The notes: generated from the letters alone by a model not told the origin. Counted from the stretch's first letter, positions 48,178 through 58,133 are shown. The stretch is DNA of 64,000 nt from Pararhizobium antarcticum (GCF_001885585.1 NZ_LSRP01000001.1:1-64000), one strand, 5' to 3'. Program-made: numbers and translations.

Positions 48178-51163
48178 GGAGACGTCCTCCTTCCTTGTCA
48201 AAGAACACCATGTCGCTGACTTCGACGGCAATCGTCCGGTCCGGCATGGGCACGTAAAGCGTTTCACCGATGCGCGCCTTGCCGCCGGCAACGAGCGCCA
48301 GCGCGATCGAGCGGCCGCAATTTTCCGACCAGTAGGCGGAGGTGACATGACCGATCATCGTCATCGGCACAGTCTGGTTCGGATCGGCAACGATCTGCGC
48401 GCCTTCCTCCAGCACCACCTTCGGATCCTTGGTCAGGAGGCCGACAAGCTGCTTGCGGCCATCGGCGACGAGATCCGGACGGCGTAGACCGCGAATACCG
48501 ACAAAGTCCGGCTTCTTCTTGCCGACAGCCCATCCGAGCGAAGCATCATCAGGCGTCACCGTGCCGTCCGTGTCCTGACCGACGATGATGTAGCCCTTTT
48601 CGGCGCGCAGAACGTGCATTGTTTCGGTGCCGTAGGCGCAGGCGCCGAGCGGCTCGGCCTGGGCGCGGATCGCTTCCCAGACCGCCGGGCCAAAATCGGC
48701 GGGAACGTTGACTTCGAAACCCAGTTCGCCGGTGAACGACATGCGGAACAGCCGTGTCGGCACGCCGCAGATCTTGCCTTCGCGCACGCTCATATGCGGG
48801 AAGGCCTCGTTCGACAGGTCGATGCCGTCCACCAGCGGCGCGATGATCTCGCGGGCCTTCGGACCCTGGATGGCAATGACCGCCCATTGTTCGGTGGCCG
48901 ACGTCAGCCAGACGTCCAGATGCGGGAATTCGGTCTGCAGATAGTCTTCCATGTGGTTCATGACACGGGCGGCACCGCCGGTCGTCGTGGTCACGTGGAA
49001 GCGGTCGTCGGCCAGACGCCCGACGACACCGTCATCATAGACGAAGCCGTCTTCGCGCAGCATGATGCCATAGCGGCAGCGGCCAGGCTTCAGCGTATCC
49101 CAGCTGTTGGTGTAAATCAGGTTGAGGAACTGAGCTGCATCCGGGCCGACGACCTCGATCTTGCCGAGCGTCGAGGCATCGAACATGCCGGCGACATCGC
49201 GTACCGTCTTGCACTCGCGGTTAACAGCCTGGTGCATGTCCTCGCCTGCCCTGGCATAATACCAGGCGCGTTTCCACTGGCCGACATCCTCGAACACAGC
49301 ACCCTGCGCTTCTTCCAATGCGTGCATCGGTGTCTTGCGGGTCGGGTCGAACAGTTCCCCACGCGAATGGTTGATCAGCGTGCCGAAGGTCACCGGCGTA
49401 TAGGGTGCGCGGAAGGTCGTGAGACCCACCTTCGGAATTTCGCGGCCGAGCGTTTCGGCAGCAATCGCCAGTCCATGGATGTTGGACAGCTTGCCCTGGT
49501 CTGTCGCCATGCCATTGGTGGTGAAGCGCTTGATATGCTCGATCGAGTGCATGCCTTCGCGCACGGCCAGACGGATATCCTTGGCGCAGACGTCATTCTG
49601 GAAATCGATGAAGGCCTTGACGGTCGTGTCGGGACCGGCCCCTTCGGCTGCTCCGGCCATGCCGCCGGTCCAGTTGAAGGCGTTGTGACCCTGCAGTTCG
49701 AGCTTCTCGGAAGCCGAATATCCGGACGCCCTGGCGGTCAGTTCGCCGGCCGCCAGCGATTCCTCGATGGTGGCCTGCAAATCATTGGTGCCGTTGCAGG
49801 CGCCGACCGACAGGCAATCCTGCGCGTAGGCGCCGGGCAGGAAGCGCTGCGTCTCGGTATCATAGGCGACCTTGCCGCGTGACTGCGAGAACATGTGTAC
49901 GGAGGGCGTCCACCCGGCCGACATCAGAAGCGCGTCGATCGCGATCGAGCGCGCAGCCCCGCCGCCATTTCGGGCGACGGACATGGAGGACACCCGCAGA
50001 TTACCGGAGGTATTGACAACGCCATGGCCGGTCAGCACCTCGATGCCGAGCGCGCGCGCCTCAGCGAGAACCCCCTCGCCGGGCTTTTCGCGGCTGTCGA
50101 CAATGGCGGCAATCGTCACGCCGGCGCGCTTGAGGTCGAAAGCCGCCTCATAGGCGGAATCATTGGCCGTGTAGACACCGATCTTCTTGCCGACGGTGAC
50201 ACCGAAATGATTGAGGAAGGTGCGCGCCGCCGAGGCCAGCATGATGCCGGGACGGTCATTGTTGGCGAAAACCATGTGACGCTCGATGGCGCCCGTGGCA
50301 ATGATCACGCGCTTGGCCCGCACCTGCCAAAGGCGTTCGCGCGGCAGCTTCTTGTCAGGCTTGGCCAGATGCTCGGTGACGCGCTCGTTCAGGCCGACGA
50401 AGTTCTGGGCGTAATAGCCAAACGCAGTGGTGCGCGGCAGAACCTTGACGTTTGTCATGCGCTTGAGGTTGGCAGCGGTCGCCTGCGCCCAGGTAAAGCC
50501 GTCGAGACCGTCGATGGTCACGCTCTTGTCATAGTGCAACGCACCGCCGACTTCCGGCTGTTCGTCGCAGATGATGACGCGCGCACCGGTCTTGGCCGCA
50601 GCAAGGGCTGCCGATAGACCCGCAAGGCCGGCGCCGATGACCAGCACGTCGCAATGGGCGTAGCGGCTGGAATAATGATCTGTATCGTCTTCGGTCGGGG
50701 AAACGCCGAGGCCGGCGGCCGCGCGGATCTGCGGCTCGTAGACATGTTTCCAGGCCTGCTTCGGCCACATGAAGGTCTTGTAGTAGAAGCCGGCGGCAAA
50801 GAACGGGGCCAGAAGGTTGTTGACGGCGCCGACATCGAAGGCAAGCGACGGCCAGCGGTTCTGCGACACGACCTTCATGCCGTCGAACACGTCCTGCACG
50901 GTGGCGCGCACGTTGGGCTGCTTGCGCGCGGCGTCACGTTCGACCCCGATCAGCGCATTCGGCTCTTCGGCACCGGCGGAAACAATGCCGCGCGGGCGGT
51001 GATATTTGAACGAGCGGCCGACGAGATGAACGCCGTTGGCCAGCAGCGCCGAGGCAACCGTGTCGCCTTCAAGCGCTGCATAACTCTTGCCGTCGAAAAA
51101 GAAACGGGCGGTTTTGGCAGGGGTGAGACGGCCTGCACCGGGAATGCGATTGGCGCCGCTCAT
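48170..51163 (-). CDS. soxA: Sarcosine oxidase alpha subunit
   Basis: A 997-residue subunit. The N-terminal 100 residues are a 2Fe-2S-ferredoxin-like fold (FFFDGKSYAALEGDTVASALL), then an NAD-binding oxidoreductase domain (VLVIGAGLAGLSAALAAAKTG, 176 onward). The C-terminal 400 residues are a GcvT-like aminomethyltransferase domain (from about residue 610) that takes the methyl group to tetrahydrofolate. The length and domain order match soxA of rhizobia. Start overlaps the soxD stop as ATGA. Confidence 0.97.
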   Translation of the reverse strand: MSGANRIPGAGRLTPAKTARFFFDGKSYAALEGDTVASALLANGVHLVGRSFKYHRPRGIVSAGAEEPNALIGVERDAARKQPNVRATVQDVFDGMKVVSQNRWPSLAFDVGAVNNLLAPFFAAGFYYKTFMWPKQAWKHVYEPQIRAAAGLGVSPTEDDTDHYSSRYAHCDVLVIGAGLAGLSAALAAAKTGARVIICDEQPEVGGALHYDKSVTIDGLDGFTWAQATAANLKRMTNVKVLPRTTAFGYYAQNFVGLNERVTEHLAKPDKKLPRERLWQVRAKRVIIATGAIERHMVFANNDRPGIMLASAARTFLNHFGVTVGKKIGVYTANDSAYEAAFDLKRAGVTIAAIVDSREKPGEGVLAEARALGIEVLTGHGVVNTSGNLRVSSMSVARNGGGAARSIAIDALLMSAGWTPSVHMFSQSRGKVAYDTETQRFLPGAYAQDCLSVGACNGTNDLQATIEESLAAGELTARASGYSASEKLELQGHNAFNWTGGMAGAAEGAGPDTTVKAFIDFQNDVCAKDIRLAVREGMHSIEHIKRFTTNGMATDQGKLSNIHGLAIAAETLGREIPKVGLTTFRAPYTPVTFGTLINHSRGELFDPTRKTPMHALEEAQGAVFEDVGQWKRAWYYARAGEDMHQAVNRECKTVRDVAGMFDASTLGKIEVVGPDAAQFLNLIYTNSWDTLKPGRCRYGIMLREDGFVYDDGVVGRLADDRFHVTTTTGGAARVMNHMEDYLQTEFPHLDVWLTSATEQWAVIAIQGPKAREIIAPLVDGIDLSNEAFPHMSVREGKICGVPTRLFRMSFTGELGFEVNVPADFGPAVWEAIRAQAEPLGACAYGTETMHVLRAEKGYIIVGQDTDGTVTPDDASLGWAVGKKKPDFVGIRGLRRPDLVADGRKQLVGLLTKDPKVVLEEGAQIVADPNQTVPMTMIGHVTSAYWSENCGRSIALALVAGGKARIGETLYVPMPDRTIAVEVSDMVFFDKEGGRLHV

Positions 51164-51519
51164 TTCGCGTCTGCCTCCGTGGCTTCATAAGTTTCGACAG
51201 GGGCGGTTCCGACAGGCGACGATGCAGCCGGGCGCAGAGCGCTGATATCCGGGCGCGGCAGGCCGGCCTTGTAGGTTGTCAGGAACTTGTCGCTGACGGT
51301 GTCGCGGGCGGCATTGAAGAACCGGCCACAGCCGTTCAGATGGCGCCAGCGTTCGAAGGTCAGGCCCTTGACGTTGTCACGCAGGAAGAAAAAGGCCTCG
51401 AAATCCGCGTCCGACATTTCAGTCATGTTGCGCGGGCGCGCGATATGGGCGTCGCCGGCCTGGCGAAACTCGAGCTCGGAGCGCTCTTCCTCGCAATAGG
51501 GGCAATAGATCAAAAGCAT
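51160..51519 (-). CDS. soxD: Sarcosine oxidase delta subunit
   Basis: A 119-residue zinc-binding subunit. Zinc ligands are the N-terminal CPYC, His24-like HIARP and Cys in HLNGCGRFF. The conserved core RWRHLNGCGRFFNAARDT is typical. The C-terminal tail (from about residue 95) is Ala/Pro/Thr-rich and variable. It lies 13 bp after soxB and overlaps soxA by 4 bp. Confidence 0.95.
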   Translation of the reverse strand: MLLIYCPYCEEERSELEFRQAGDAHIARPRNMTEMSDADFEAFFFLRDNVKGLTFERWRHLNGCGRFFNAARDTVSDKFLTTYKAGLPRPDISALRPAASSPVGTAPVETYEATEADAK

Positions 51520-51532
51520 CTTGTTTTCCCCT

Positions 51533-52786
51533 TCAATGCGCGACGGCGGCAGCGGCCGCTTCGTCGATCAGGCGGCCCGAACGAAAGCGTTCCAGCGTGA
51601 ACGGCGCGTTGATCTTGTGCGGCGCGTCATTGGCGATGGTGTGCGCGAAGACATTCGCCGAGCCCGGCGTTGCCTTGAAGCCGCCGGTGCCCCAGCCGCA
51701 ATTGACGTAGAGCCCCTGCACAGGGGTCTTTGCGAGGATCGGCGAACGGTCCGGCGTCACGTCGACGATGCCGCCCCAGGAGCGCATCATCTTCATGCGG
51801 CGGAAGATCGGGAAGAGCTCGCAGATCGCATCCAGCGTATGCGTGATGATCTGCAGGCCGCCGGTTTGCGAGTAGGACGAATACTGGTCGGTTCCGGCGC
51901 CGATGACGAGCTCGCCCTTGTCGGACTGCGAGATATAGGCGTGAACGGTATTGGACATCACGACGCAGGGGAAGATCGGTTTGACCGGCTCCGACACCAG
52001 CGCCTGCAGCGGATAGCTCACCAGCGGCATGCGCACGCCGGCCATTTCCATCAGCACCGAGGTATGACCGGCCGCAACGACGCCGACCTTCTTGGCATTG
52101 ATCTGGCCGCGATTGGTATCGACACCGGCGACGGAACCGTCGGGATTGCGGCGGATACCAGTGACTTCGCAATTCTGGATGATGTGCACGCCGCGATCCG
52201 CAGCCGCACGGGCATAACCCCAGGCGACGGCATCATGGCGCGCCGTGCCGCCGCGACGCTGCAGCGCAGCGCCGTTGATCGGGTAACGGGCCGAGCGTGA
52301 AATATCGAGCGGCGGGCAGAATTCCTGCGCCTGCTCCGGCGTCAGCCATTCATTGTCAATGCCGTTCAGCCGGTTGGCATGGATATGGCGCTTGAACACC
52401 TGCTGGTCATGGATGTTGTGCGACAGCATCATCACGCCGCGGGCCGAATACATGACGTTGTAGTTGAGGTCCTGACTGAGGCCATCCCACATCTTCAGCG
52501 CGTGGTCGTAGATCCCCGCGCTTTCGTCATAGAGATAGTTGGAGCGAATAATCGTCGTGTTGCGGCCGGTGTTGCCCCCACCGAGCCAGCCTTTTTCAAG
52601 CACCGCGATATTGGTGATGCCATGCTCCTTGGCAAGGTAATAGGCCGTTCCCAGACCATGACCGCCGGCGCCGATGATGATGACATCATACGCCTTGCGC
52701 GGCTCGGGAGAGGTCCATTGTGCCTCCCATCCCCTGTGGCCGCGCATCGCCTCGCGAGCGACAGCAAAAACCGAATATTTGCGCAT
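51533..52786 (-). CDS. soxB: Sarcosine oxidase beta subunit
   Basis: A 417-residue FAD enzyme of the DAO family, where sarcosine oxidation takes place. The Rossmann signature is VIIIGAGGHGLGTAYYLAKE; LRRRGG-like GGTARHDAVAWG carries the His expected to bind FMN covalently. WGGIVDVTPDRSPIL and WGTGGFKATPGS are typical C-terminal blocks. First gene of soxBDAG. The promoter region upstream has TTGCG-type palindromes. Confidence 0.97.
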   Translation of the reverse strand: MRKYSVFAVAREAMRGHRGWEAQWTSPEPRKAYDVIIIGAGGHGLGTAYYLAKEHGITNIAVLEKGWLGGGNTGRNTTIIRSNYLYDESAGIYDHALKMWDGLSQDLNYNVMYSARGVMMLSHNIHDQQVFKRHIHANRLNGIDNEWLTPEQAQEFCPPLDISRSARYPINGAALQRRGGTARHDAVAWGYARAAADRGVHIIQNCEVTGIRRNPDGSVAGVDTNRGQINAKKVGVVAAGHTSVLMEMAGVRMPLVSYPLQALVSEPVKPIFPCVVMSNTVHAYISQSDKGELVIGAGTDQYSSYSQTGGLQIITHTLDAICELFPIFRRMKMMRSWGGIVDVTPDRSPILAKTPVQGLYVNCGWGTGGFKATPGSANVFAHTIANDAPHKINAPFTLERFRSGRLIDEAAAAAVAH

Positions 52787-53189
52787 TCGCCTTCACTCCG
52801 TATTCCGGTGAACTTCCGTGTCGCCGCTAGAAATCGCAAATCCCCGAGCGAAGCAACGTTTCTTTTGCGACGCAATCCGCCGCGACCTGCACGACTTGCG
52901 ACATGATCGCAATTTGCATCGACCGAACGACTTGCATCCGGTCGCAGACACTATAAAGCATCGCCACCTGTGCTGCCGAACCAAATGACGTTGAAGCGTG
53001 CAGCCATGACGAAACATGCCTGCAACGCAAATTTCGGGCAGCCCCGGAAAACTCCCAGCTGGACTTTGAAGCCGCGACCTGCTAAGCGCTGCCGCAATCG
53101 TAAAGCCCATGGCTCCGCGAACGTCATTTCTGTTGCCTCGTTGAGCTTGCTCCAGGGGCCGGCACACGAAACAAAGGAACGGAATTCAG
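52787..53189. other. 403-bp divergent promoter region of soxB and rpsU
   Basis: No gene is seen. The soxB-proximal half holds two palindromes listed separately; the rpsU-proximal half shows nothing beyond its AAAGGAAC ribosome site. Confidence 0.5.
52865..52912. promoter_or_regulatory. Two TTGCG-type palindromes upstream of soxB
   Basis: TTGCG-A-CGCAA (52865-52875) and TTGCGA-N5-TCGCAA (52896-52912) share half-sites and their centres are about 34 bp apart, three turns, 80-125 bp before the soxB start. This is a plausible operator pair for the regulator of sarcosine use. Confidence 0.4.
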
Positions 53190-53429
53190 GTGCAGGTACT
53201 AGTCCGCGACAATAACGTTGATCAAGCGCTTCGCGCGCTCAAGAAGAAGATGCAGCGCGAAGGCATTTTCCGTGAAATGAGGATGCGCGACTACTTCGAG
53301 AAGCCGTCCGAAAAGCGCGCCCGCGAAAAGGCCGAAGGCGTCAGCCGCGTTCGCAAGCTGGCCCGCAAGCGCGCCCAGCGCGAAAGTGGCATCGTTACTA
53401 CCCGCCCTGCAGCAGCTGCTACACGCTGA
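53190..53429 (+). CDS. rpsU: 30S ribosomal protein S21
   Basis: A 79-residue basic protein ([40 protein letters not shown]), one of the late-binding small-subunit proteins. The start is GTG, preceded by AAAGGAAC. The C-terminal extension after RESGIV is the Ala-rich tail typical of alphaproteobacterial S21. It stands alone, unlike the rpsU-dnaG-rpoD arrangement of enterobacteria. Confidence 0.97.
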   Translation: MQVLVRDNNVDQALRALKKKMQREGIFREMRMRDYFEKPSEKRAREKAEGVSRVRKLARKRAQRESGIVTTRPAAAATR

Positions 53430-53736
53430 TTGGTCGTTTTTTCGACTCGTTCAGATGTATAGTCCGGCGGAGGCGACACAGTCGCTGCCGCCATTTCCAG
53501 CTTGACGCAACGACTGCCGCGTAAAGCTGAAAGCCCGGTGGCACCGGACGGAGATGATCCGAAAAATATACGGCGCCTCGTGCTTCCTTTCGGTGGCTCA
53601 GGCGTTTCCGAGCAGGCAAACAACGCATATTCATGCTATAGCGTCCGAAACGGCCTGGACGCATCGCTGTATCGAGGGATCAATCTTGACATTTGCTGCA
53701 ACGACTTCGGGCATATCGAGCCAGATTGGCAACGGC
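53430..53736. other. Gap between rpsU and the TPR lipoprotein gene
   Basis: A long hairpin at 53466-53492 (GGCGG...CCGCC with GCGAC/GTCGC inside) could close rpsU, but lacks a good T-tract. The last 50 bp may be coding if the TPR gene begins at the TTG near 53686, which has GAGGG before it. Confidence 0.4.
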
Positions 53737-54573
53737 ATGCGCCGTCTGAACACACAGGGCCGGGGTTTTGCATCGCTGCTTGCCATCGCGGCGGCACTCA
53801 CCCTGTCGGGATGCCAGACCGATACATCGGAAGACATGATCCGCGTCGAACGCGCCCAGGGATCCGAAGGAAACATTGCCTCGCTCACCAGCGTGATTGC
53901 CGCCAATCCGAGCGATCCAGAGGGCTACAATGTCCGTGGGTCTGCCTATGGCCGCGCCGGTGAATTCCGCAGGGCGCTGGCGGACTTCAACCAGGCGATC
54001 CAGCTCAATCCGCGCTTCTACCAGGCCTATGCCAACCGCGCGCTGGTCCAGCGCAACATCGGCAACCAGGCTGAGGCCGCAAACGACTACAACATGGCGC
54101 TTCAGTTGAACCCGCGCTACGACGTCGCCTATATCGGCCGGGGCAATCTCTATCGGCAGGCAGGCCAGCTCGACCGGGCCTTTGCCGATTTCAACAAGGC
54201 GATCGAGCTCGACACGACCGACCCGCGCGCCTACCACAATCGTGGCCTGATCTATCAGACCCGCAACCAGCATGGACAGGCGATCGAGGATTTCTCGACC
54301 GCGATCTCGCTTTCGCCGAGCTCACCGGAACCCTATAACGGCCGGGGCATTTCCTATGTGGCGCAGGGCGACGACGACAACGCCTTTGCCGACTTCAACA
54401 CTGCCATCAATCTGAACGGCAAGATCGCAGAATCCTGGGCCAACCAGGGGCTGGTCTACGAACGGCGCGGCGAGAAGGCCAAGGCGGCGAAGTCCTATGG
54501 TCATGCCTTGTCGCTCGACACCAAATACGAGCCGGCCCGCGCCGGCCTCGCCCGGGTCAAAGCGACAGGTTGA
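53737..54573 (+). CDS. TPR-repeat lipoprotein
   Basis: A 278-residue protein with a lipoprotein signal (FASLLAIAAALTLSGC), so anchored to the membrane facing the periplasm. Five or six tetratricopeptide repeats follow, each with the pattern G-Y-x-N-R-G...A-DF-N-A-I-x-L-P (for example EFRRALADFNQAIQLNPRFY, QLDRAFADFNKAIELD). Such NlpI-like proteins act as scaffolds for envelope enzymes. The role is not deduced. An alternative TTG start near 53686 has a better ribosome site and would add 17 residues. Confidence 0.88.
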   Translation: MRRLNTQGRGFASLLAIAAALTLSGCQTDTSEDMIRVERAQGSEGNIASLTSVIAANPSDPEGYNVRGSAYGRAGEFRRALADFNQAIQLNPRFYQAYANRALVQRNIGNQAEAANDYNMALQLNPRYDVAYIGRGNLYRQAGQLDRAFADFNKAIELDTTDPRAYHNRGLIYQTRNQHGQAIEDFSTAISLSPSSPEPYNGRGISYVAQGDDDNAFADFNTAINLNGKIAESWANQGLVYERRGEKAKAAKSYGHALSLDTKYEPARAGLARVKATG

Positions 54574-54608
54574 CGCAAACGCGTCCCATCGAAATCAGAC
54601 AAACAAAT

Positions 54609-54640
54609 ACGCCCGCCGGATCACTCCAGCGGGCGTTTTC
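54609..54640 (+). terminator. Intrinsic terminator of the TPR lipoprotein gene
   Basis: ACGCCCGC / GCGGGCGT 8-bp stem with a 12-nt loop, followed by TTTC. Convergent pntB ends 23 bp further on, so it may serve both directions, with weak T-tract on the minus side. Confidence 0.7.
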
Positions 54641-54662
54641 GTATGAGCCGAACGGCACGTAT

Positions 54663-56063
54663 TTAATGGGCCATGGCCTTGACGATGTCGTCGGTCATCT
54701 TCTTGGCATCCCCGAGCAGCATCATTGTGCCATCCTTGTAGAACAGCGTGTTGTCGATGCCGGCATAGCCGGAGCCGAGCGACCGCTTGACGAACAGGCA
54801 GGTCTTGGCCTTGTCGACGTCGAGGATCGGCATGCCATAGATCGGCGAGGTCTTGTCGTCGCGCGCCGCCGGATTGGTAACGTCGTTGGCACCGATGACA
54901 TAGGCGACATCGGCCTGCGCGAATTCGGAGTTGATGTCCTCAAGTTCGAAGACCTCGTCATAGGGCACGTTGGCTTCGGCGAGCAGCACGTTCATGTGGC
55001 CCGGCATGCGGCCGGCAACCGGATGAATGGCGTATTTCACCTCGACACCGTTCTTCTTGAGGGCATCGGCAAGTTCGCGAACGGCATGCTGTGCCTGCGC
55101 CACCGCCATGCCGTATCCGGGCACGATGATCACCTTGGAGGCGTTGGCCATCAGGAAGGCGGCATCGTCTGCCGAGCCCTGTTTGACCGTGCGCTGCACG
55201 CCGTCATCACTGGTTGCCACGCCGGCATCACCGCCGAAACCACCCAGGATAACCGAGATGAAGGAACGGTTCATGCCTTTGCACATGATGTAGGACAGGA
55301 TCGCGCCTGACGAGCCGACCAGCGCACCGGTGATGATCAGTGCCAGATTGCCGAGCGTGAAGCCGAGCGCGGCCGCAGCCCAACCGGAATAGGAATTGAG
55401 CATAGACACCACGACCGGCATGTCCGCTCCACCGATCGGCACGATCAGAAGAACGCCGAGCGCAAGCGCCAGCACGACAATCGCCCAGAAGGAAAAATGG
55501 CTTTCGGACCCAGCAAGTCCGACGATGAAGATGACGATCAGGGTCAGAAGCGCGATATTGATGGCATGGCGGAACGGCAGCATGATCGGCTTGCCGGACA
55601 TGCGGCCGTCGAGTTTCAGGAAGGCGACGATCGAGCCGGTAAAGGTGATTGCGCCGATGGCCACGCCAAGCGCCATCTCCACCAGGGCCACGGCATGGAT
55701 CGAACCGATCTCGCCGATGCCGAAAGAGGACGGTGTGTAGAGCGCAGAAGCAGCAACCAGAACAGCGGCAAGGCCGACCAGCGAATGAAAGCCGGCAACC
55801 AGTTGCGGCATTGACGTCATCGGGATCGAACGGGCGATATAGGCCCCTGCCCCGCCGCCGATGGCAAGGCCCAGCAGGATCAGCATGAGGCCGCCGAAAG
55901 ACGGCATGGCCAGCAGCAACGTCGTGACGATGGCAATGCCCATGCCTGTCATGCCGAGAATATTGCCGCGGCGCGACGTGGTTGGATGGGAAAGACCGCG
56001 CAGCGCCATGATGAACAGCACGCCGGAGATGAGATAGAGGAAGGCTGCGATATTGGGTGACAT
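54663..56063 (-). CDS. pntB: NAD(P) transhydrogenase subunit beta
   Basis: A 466-residue membrane protein. The N-terminal half has about nine hydrophobic helices (part of the proton channel), the C-terminal domain binds NADP(H): GYGMAVAQAQHAV, HPVAGRMPGHMNVLLAEANVPYDE and VIGANDVTNPAARDD. The complex uses the proton gradient to make NADPH from NADH. Last gene of pntAA-pntAB-pntB, 12 bp after pntAB. Confidence 0.97.
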   Translation of the reverse strand: MSPNIAAFLYLISGVLFIMALRGLSHPTTSRRGNILGMTGMGIAIVTTLLLAMPSFGGLMLILLGLAIGGGAGAYIARSIPMTSMPQLVAGFHSLVGLAAVLVAASALYTPSSFGIGEIGSIHAVALVEMALGVAIGAITFTGSIVAFLKLDGRMSGKPIMLPFRHAINIALLTLIVIFIVGLAGSESHFSFWAIVVLALALGVLLIVPIGGADMPVVVSMLNSYSGWAAAALGFTLGNLALIITGALVGSSGAILSYIMCKGMNRSFISVILGGFGGDAGVATSDDGVQRTVKQGSADDAAFLMANASKVIIVPGYGMAVAQAQHAVRELADALKKNGVEVKYAIHPVAGRMPGHMNVLLAEANVPYDEVFELEDINSEFAQADVAYVIGANDVTNPAARDDKTSPIYGMPILDVDKAKTCLFVKRSLGSGYAGIDNTLFYKDGTMMLLGDAKKMTDDIVKAMAH

Positions 56064-56075
56064 CGGCTCAAGCCC

Positions 56076-56489
56076 TCACTTTTCTTTTTTCTTGTACATG
56101 GCAAGCATGCGCTGGGTGACGAGAAAACCGCCGAAGATATTCACCGACGCCAGCACCAGTGCGACGAAGCCGAAACCGGTGGCAAGACCGGAGGCCGATA
56201 TGCCGACAGCCAGCAGCGCGCCGACGACGATGACCGATGAAATCGCGTTGGTGACCGCCATCAGCGGGGTGTGGAGCGCCGGCGTCACCGACCAGACGAC
56301 GTAGTAGCCGACGAAGATCGACAGCACAAAGATCGCCAGTTGAAAAACGAAAGGGTCGATGGCGCCGCCGGACAGCCCGTGGACAGCAGCACCGGCTGCC
56401 TCCGGCACATATTCGGCTGCCGTGCGAACTGCTTCGACCGCCCGGTCGAGGTCGCCGATCGCCTTGTCGAGTAGGTCATTGGCCATCAA
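56076..56489 (-). CDS. pntAB: NAD(P) transhydrogenase subunit alpha part 2
   Basis: A 137-residue protein with four hydrophobic helices (FVFQLAIFVLSIFVGYYVVW, TNAISSVIVVGALLAVGI), the membrane part of the alpha subunit, separate as in Rhodospirillum-type transhydrogenases. It lies between pntAA and pntB with gaps of 59 and 12 bp. Confidence 0.94.
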   Translation of the reverse strand: MMANDLLDKAIGDLDRAVEAVRTAAEYVPEAAGAAVHGLSGGAIDPFVFQLAIFVLSIFVGYYVVWSVTPALHTPLMAVTNAISSVIVVGALLAVGISASGLATGFGFVALVLASVNIFGGFLVTQRMLAMYKKKEK

Positions 56490-56548
56490 ACATCTCCCAT
56501 GGGCGGTCGCACTTCTCCCCGAAGTCCGAACATCACCCTTTCAAATTC

Positions 56549-57706
56549 TTAAGCTGTTGCTGTTGCTACGACCGGCGCCGGCGCAAAATTCGGATGCACG
56601 ACCGTGCCGCCATGCGTCAGCATCGTCGCCTTGACCAGTTCGTCCTCGATGTTGAGGGCAAGCATGCCGGTTTCCTTGCTGACCATGGTCTCGAGGAAGG
56701 TCACGAGGTTCTTGGCGTAGAGCGACGAGGCGCTGGTGGCGATCCGGCCGGGCACATTGTTGTAACCGACGACCTTGACGCCTTCGACCTCAACGACGGA
56801 GCCGGCAACGGCACCTTCGATATTGCCACCACGCTCGACGGCAAGGTCCACCGCAATCGAACCTGGCTTCATGGCCTTCAGCATTTCGCGGGTGATCAAC
56901 CGCGGCGCCGGGCGGCCCGGGATCAGCGCCGTGGTGATGACAATATCCTGCTTGGCAAGGTGCTCGGCGGTCAGCACAGCCTGCTTGGCCTGATAGGCTT
57001 CGGACATCGGCTTGGCATAGCCGCCCGATGTTTCCGCGGCCTTGAACTCGTCGTCCTCGACGGCGATAAACTTGGCACCGAGCGAGGCGACCTGCTCCTT
57101 GGAAGCCGGACGAACGTCCGTGGCGGTAACCACGGCACCAAGACGGCGGGCAGTTGCGATCGCCTGGAGGCCGGCAACACCGGCGCCCATGACGAAGACC
57201 TTGGCAGCGGGCACAGTGCCGGCCGCCGTCATCATCATCGGCATGGCACGATCGAATTCGGCGGCGGCGTCGATCACCGCCTGGTAGCCGGCAAGGTTCG
57301 CCTGGCTCGACAGCACGTCCATCGACTGGGCACGGGTGATGCGCGGCATCAATTCCATCGCAAAGGCAGTGAGGCCGGCCGACGCCATCTCAGCCAGAGC
57401 AGCTTCGTTCCCGTAGGGATCCATGATGGCAATGACGATGGCACCGGACTTGTAGCTGGCGGTCTCGGCAGCCACCGGACGACGGACCCGCAAGACAACG
57501 TCGGCAGATTTTGCATCGGCAGCAGTGCCAATCCTTGCACCGGCGCTCTCGAAAGCTGCGTCCGGGACGCGAGACAGCAGTCCTGCGCCCGCTTCAACGA
57601 CAACGTCGAAACCCAGCGTCTTCAGCTTCTTCACACTATCAGGCGATGCGGACACGCGCCCTTCGTCGGGATTGCTTTCCCTGGCAACAAATACGGTTTC
57701 AGTCAC
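56549..57706 (-). CDS. pntAA: NAD(P) transhydrogenase subunit alpha part 1
   Basis: A 385-residue soluble NAD(H)-binding domain related to alanine dehydrogenase: VFVARESNPDEGRVSASPDSVK, ELMPRITRAQSMDVLSSQANLAGY, and the NAD loop VFVMGAGVAGLQAIATARRLGA. It hands hydride to the NADP domain of PntB. The split alpha subunit is typical of alphaproteobacteria. First pnt gene, 202 bp after the small COX IV gene. Confidence 0.97.
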   Translation of the reverse strand: MTETVFVARESNPDEGRVSASPDSVKKLKTLGFDVVVEAGAGLLSRVPDAAFESAGARIGTAADAKSADVVLRVRRPVAAETASYKSGAIVIAIMDPYGNEAALAEMASAGLTAFAMELMPRITRAQSMDVLSSQANLAGYQAVIDAAAEFDRAMPMMMTAAGTVPAAKVFVMGAGVAGLQAIATARRLGAVVTATDVRPASKEQVASLGAKFIAVEDDEFKAAETSGGYAKPMSEAYQAKQAVLTAEHLAKQDIVITTALIPGRPAPRLITREMLKAMKPGSIAVDLAVERGGNIEGAVAGSVVEVEGVKVVGYNNVPGRIATSASSLYAKNLVTFLETMVSKETGMLALNIEDELVKATMLTHGGTVVHPNFAPAPVVATATA

Positions 57707-57908
57707 TCAACCCTCCCTGATGGACAGTCCACGGCGCAATCCAGCACCGCAACGGACCTGTCCTTCATCCCCGTCTGTTCTCGCCCGCCTGCACGGTTCG
57801 CGCCGCAGAACAAACGCGCGCGTCGGTAAACCCGATCAAAATGTCAGGCGATGCGAAACCCGCCCATCACTCCCATGGGCAGGCTCCAGTCAATGTCCGG
57901 AAAGCCGA

Positions 57909-58133
57909 TCAGCGCAAAAGCACGACGCCGGCAACGTTGAGAAGAATGAACAGCACGGTTGCCGTGAAAAAACCGGCGCTGGTGAAGAAACCCGCGGCCA
58001 TGGCGATCAGAAGCGCAACGCAGAAAATTGTCAGATACTTCGATGCAGCAAGGAAGAACGTATATGTTTTCTCATGCTCTGGATAATCCATCGGCGCGCC
58101 GGTTTCGACCGGTCCGGATTGATGTTCAGCCAT
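57909..58133 (-). CDS. aa3-type cytochrome c oxidase subunit IV (bacterial)
   Basis: A 74-residue protein with MDYPEHEKTYTFFLAASKYLTIFC, the typical short N-terminus and single helix of the alphaproteobacterial COX4 small subunit, then a second hydrophobic stretch (FFTATVLFILLNVAGVVLL). In Rhizobiales this gene is often found next to the pnt operon. The ATG has GGAGATAGGG before it; the longer in-frame ATG is not used. Confidence 0.8.
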   Translation of the reverse strand: MAEHQSGPVETGAPMDYPEHEKTYTFFLAASKYLTIFCVALLIAMAAGFFTSAGFFTATVLFILLNVAGVVLLR

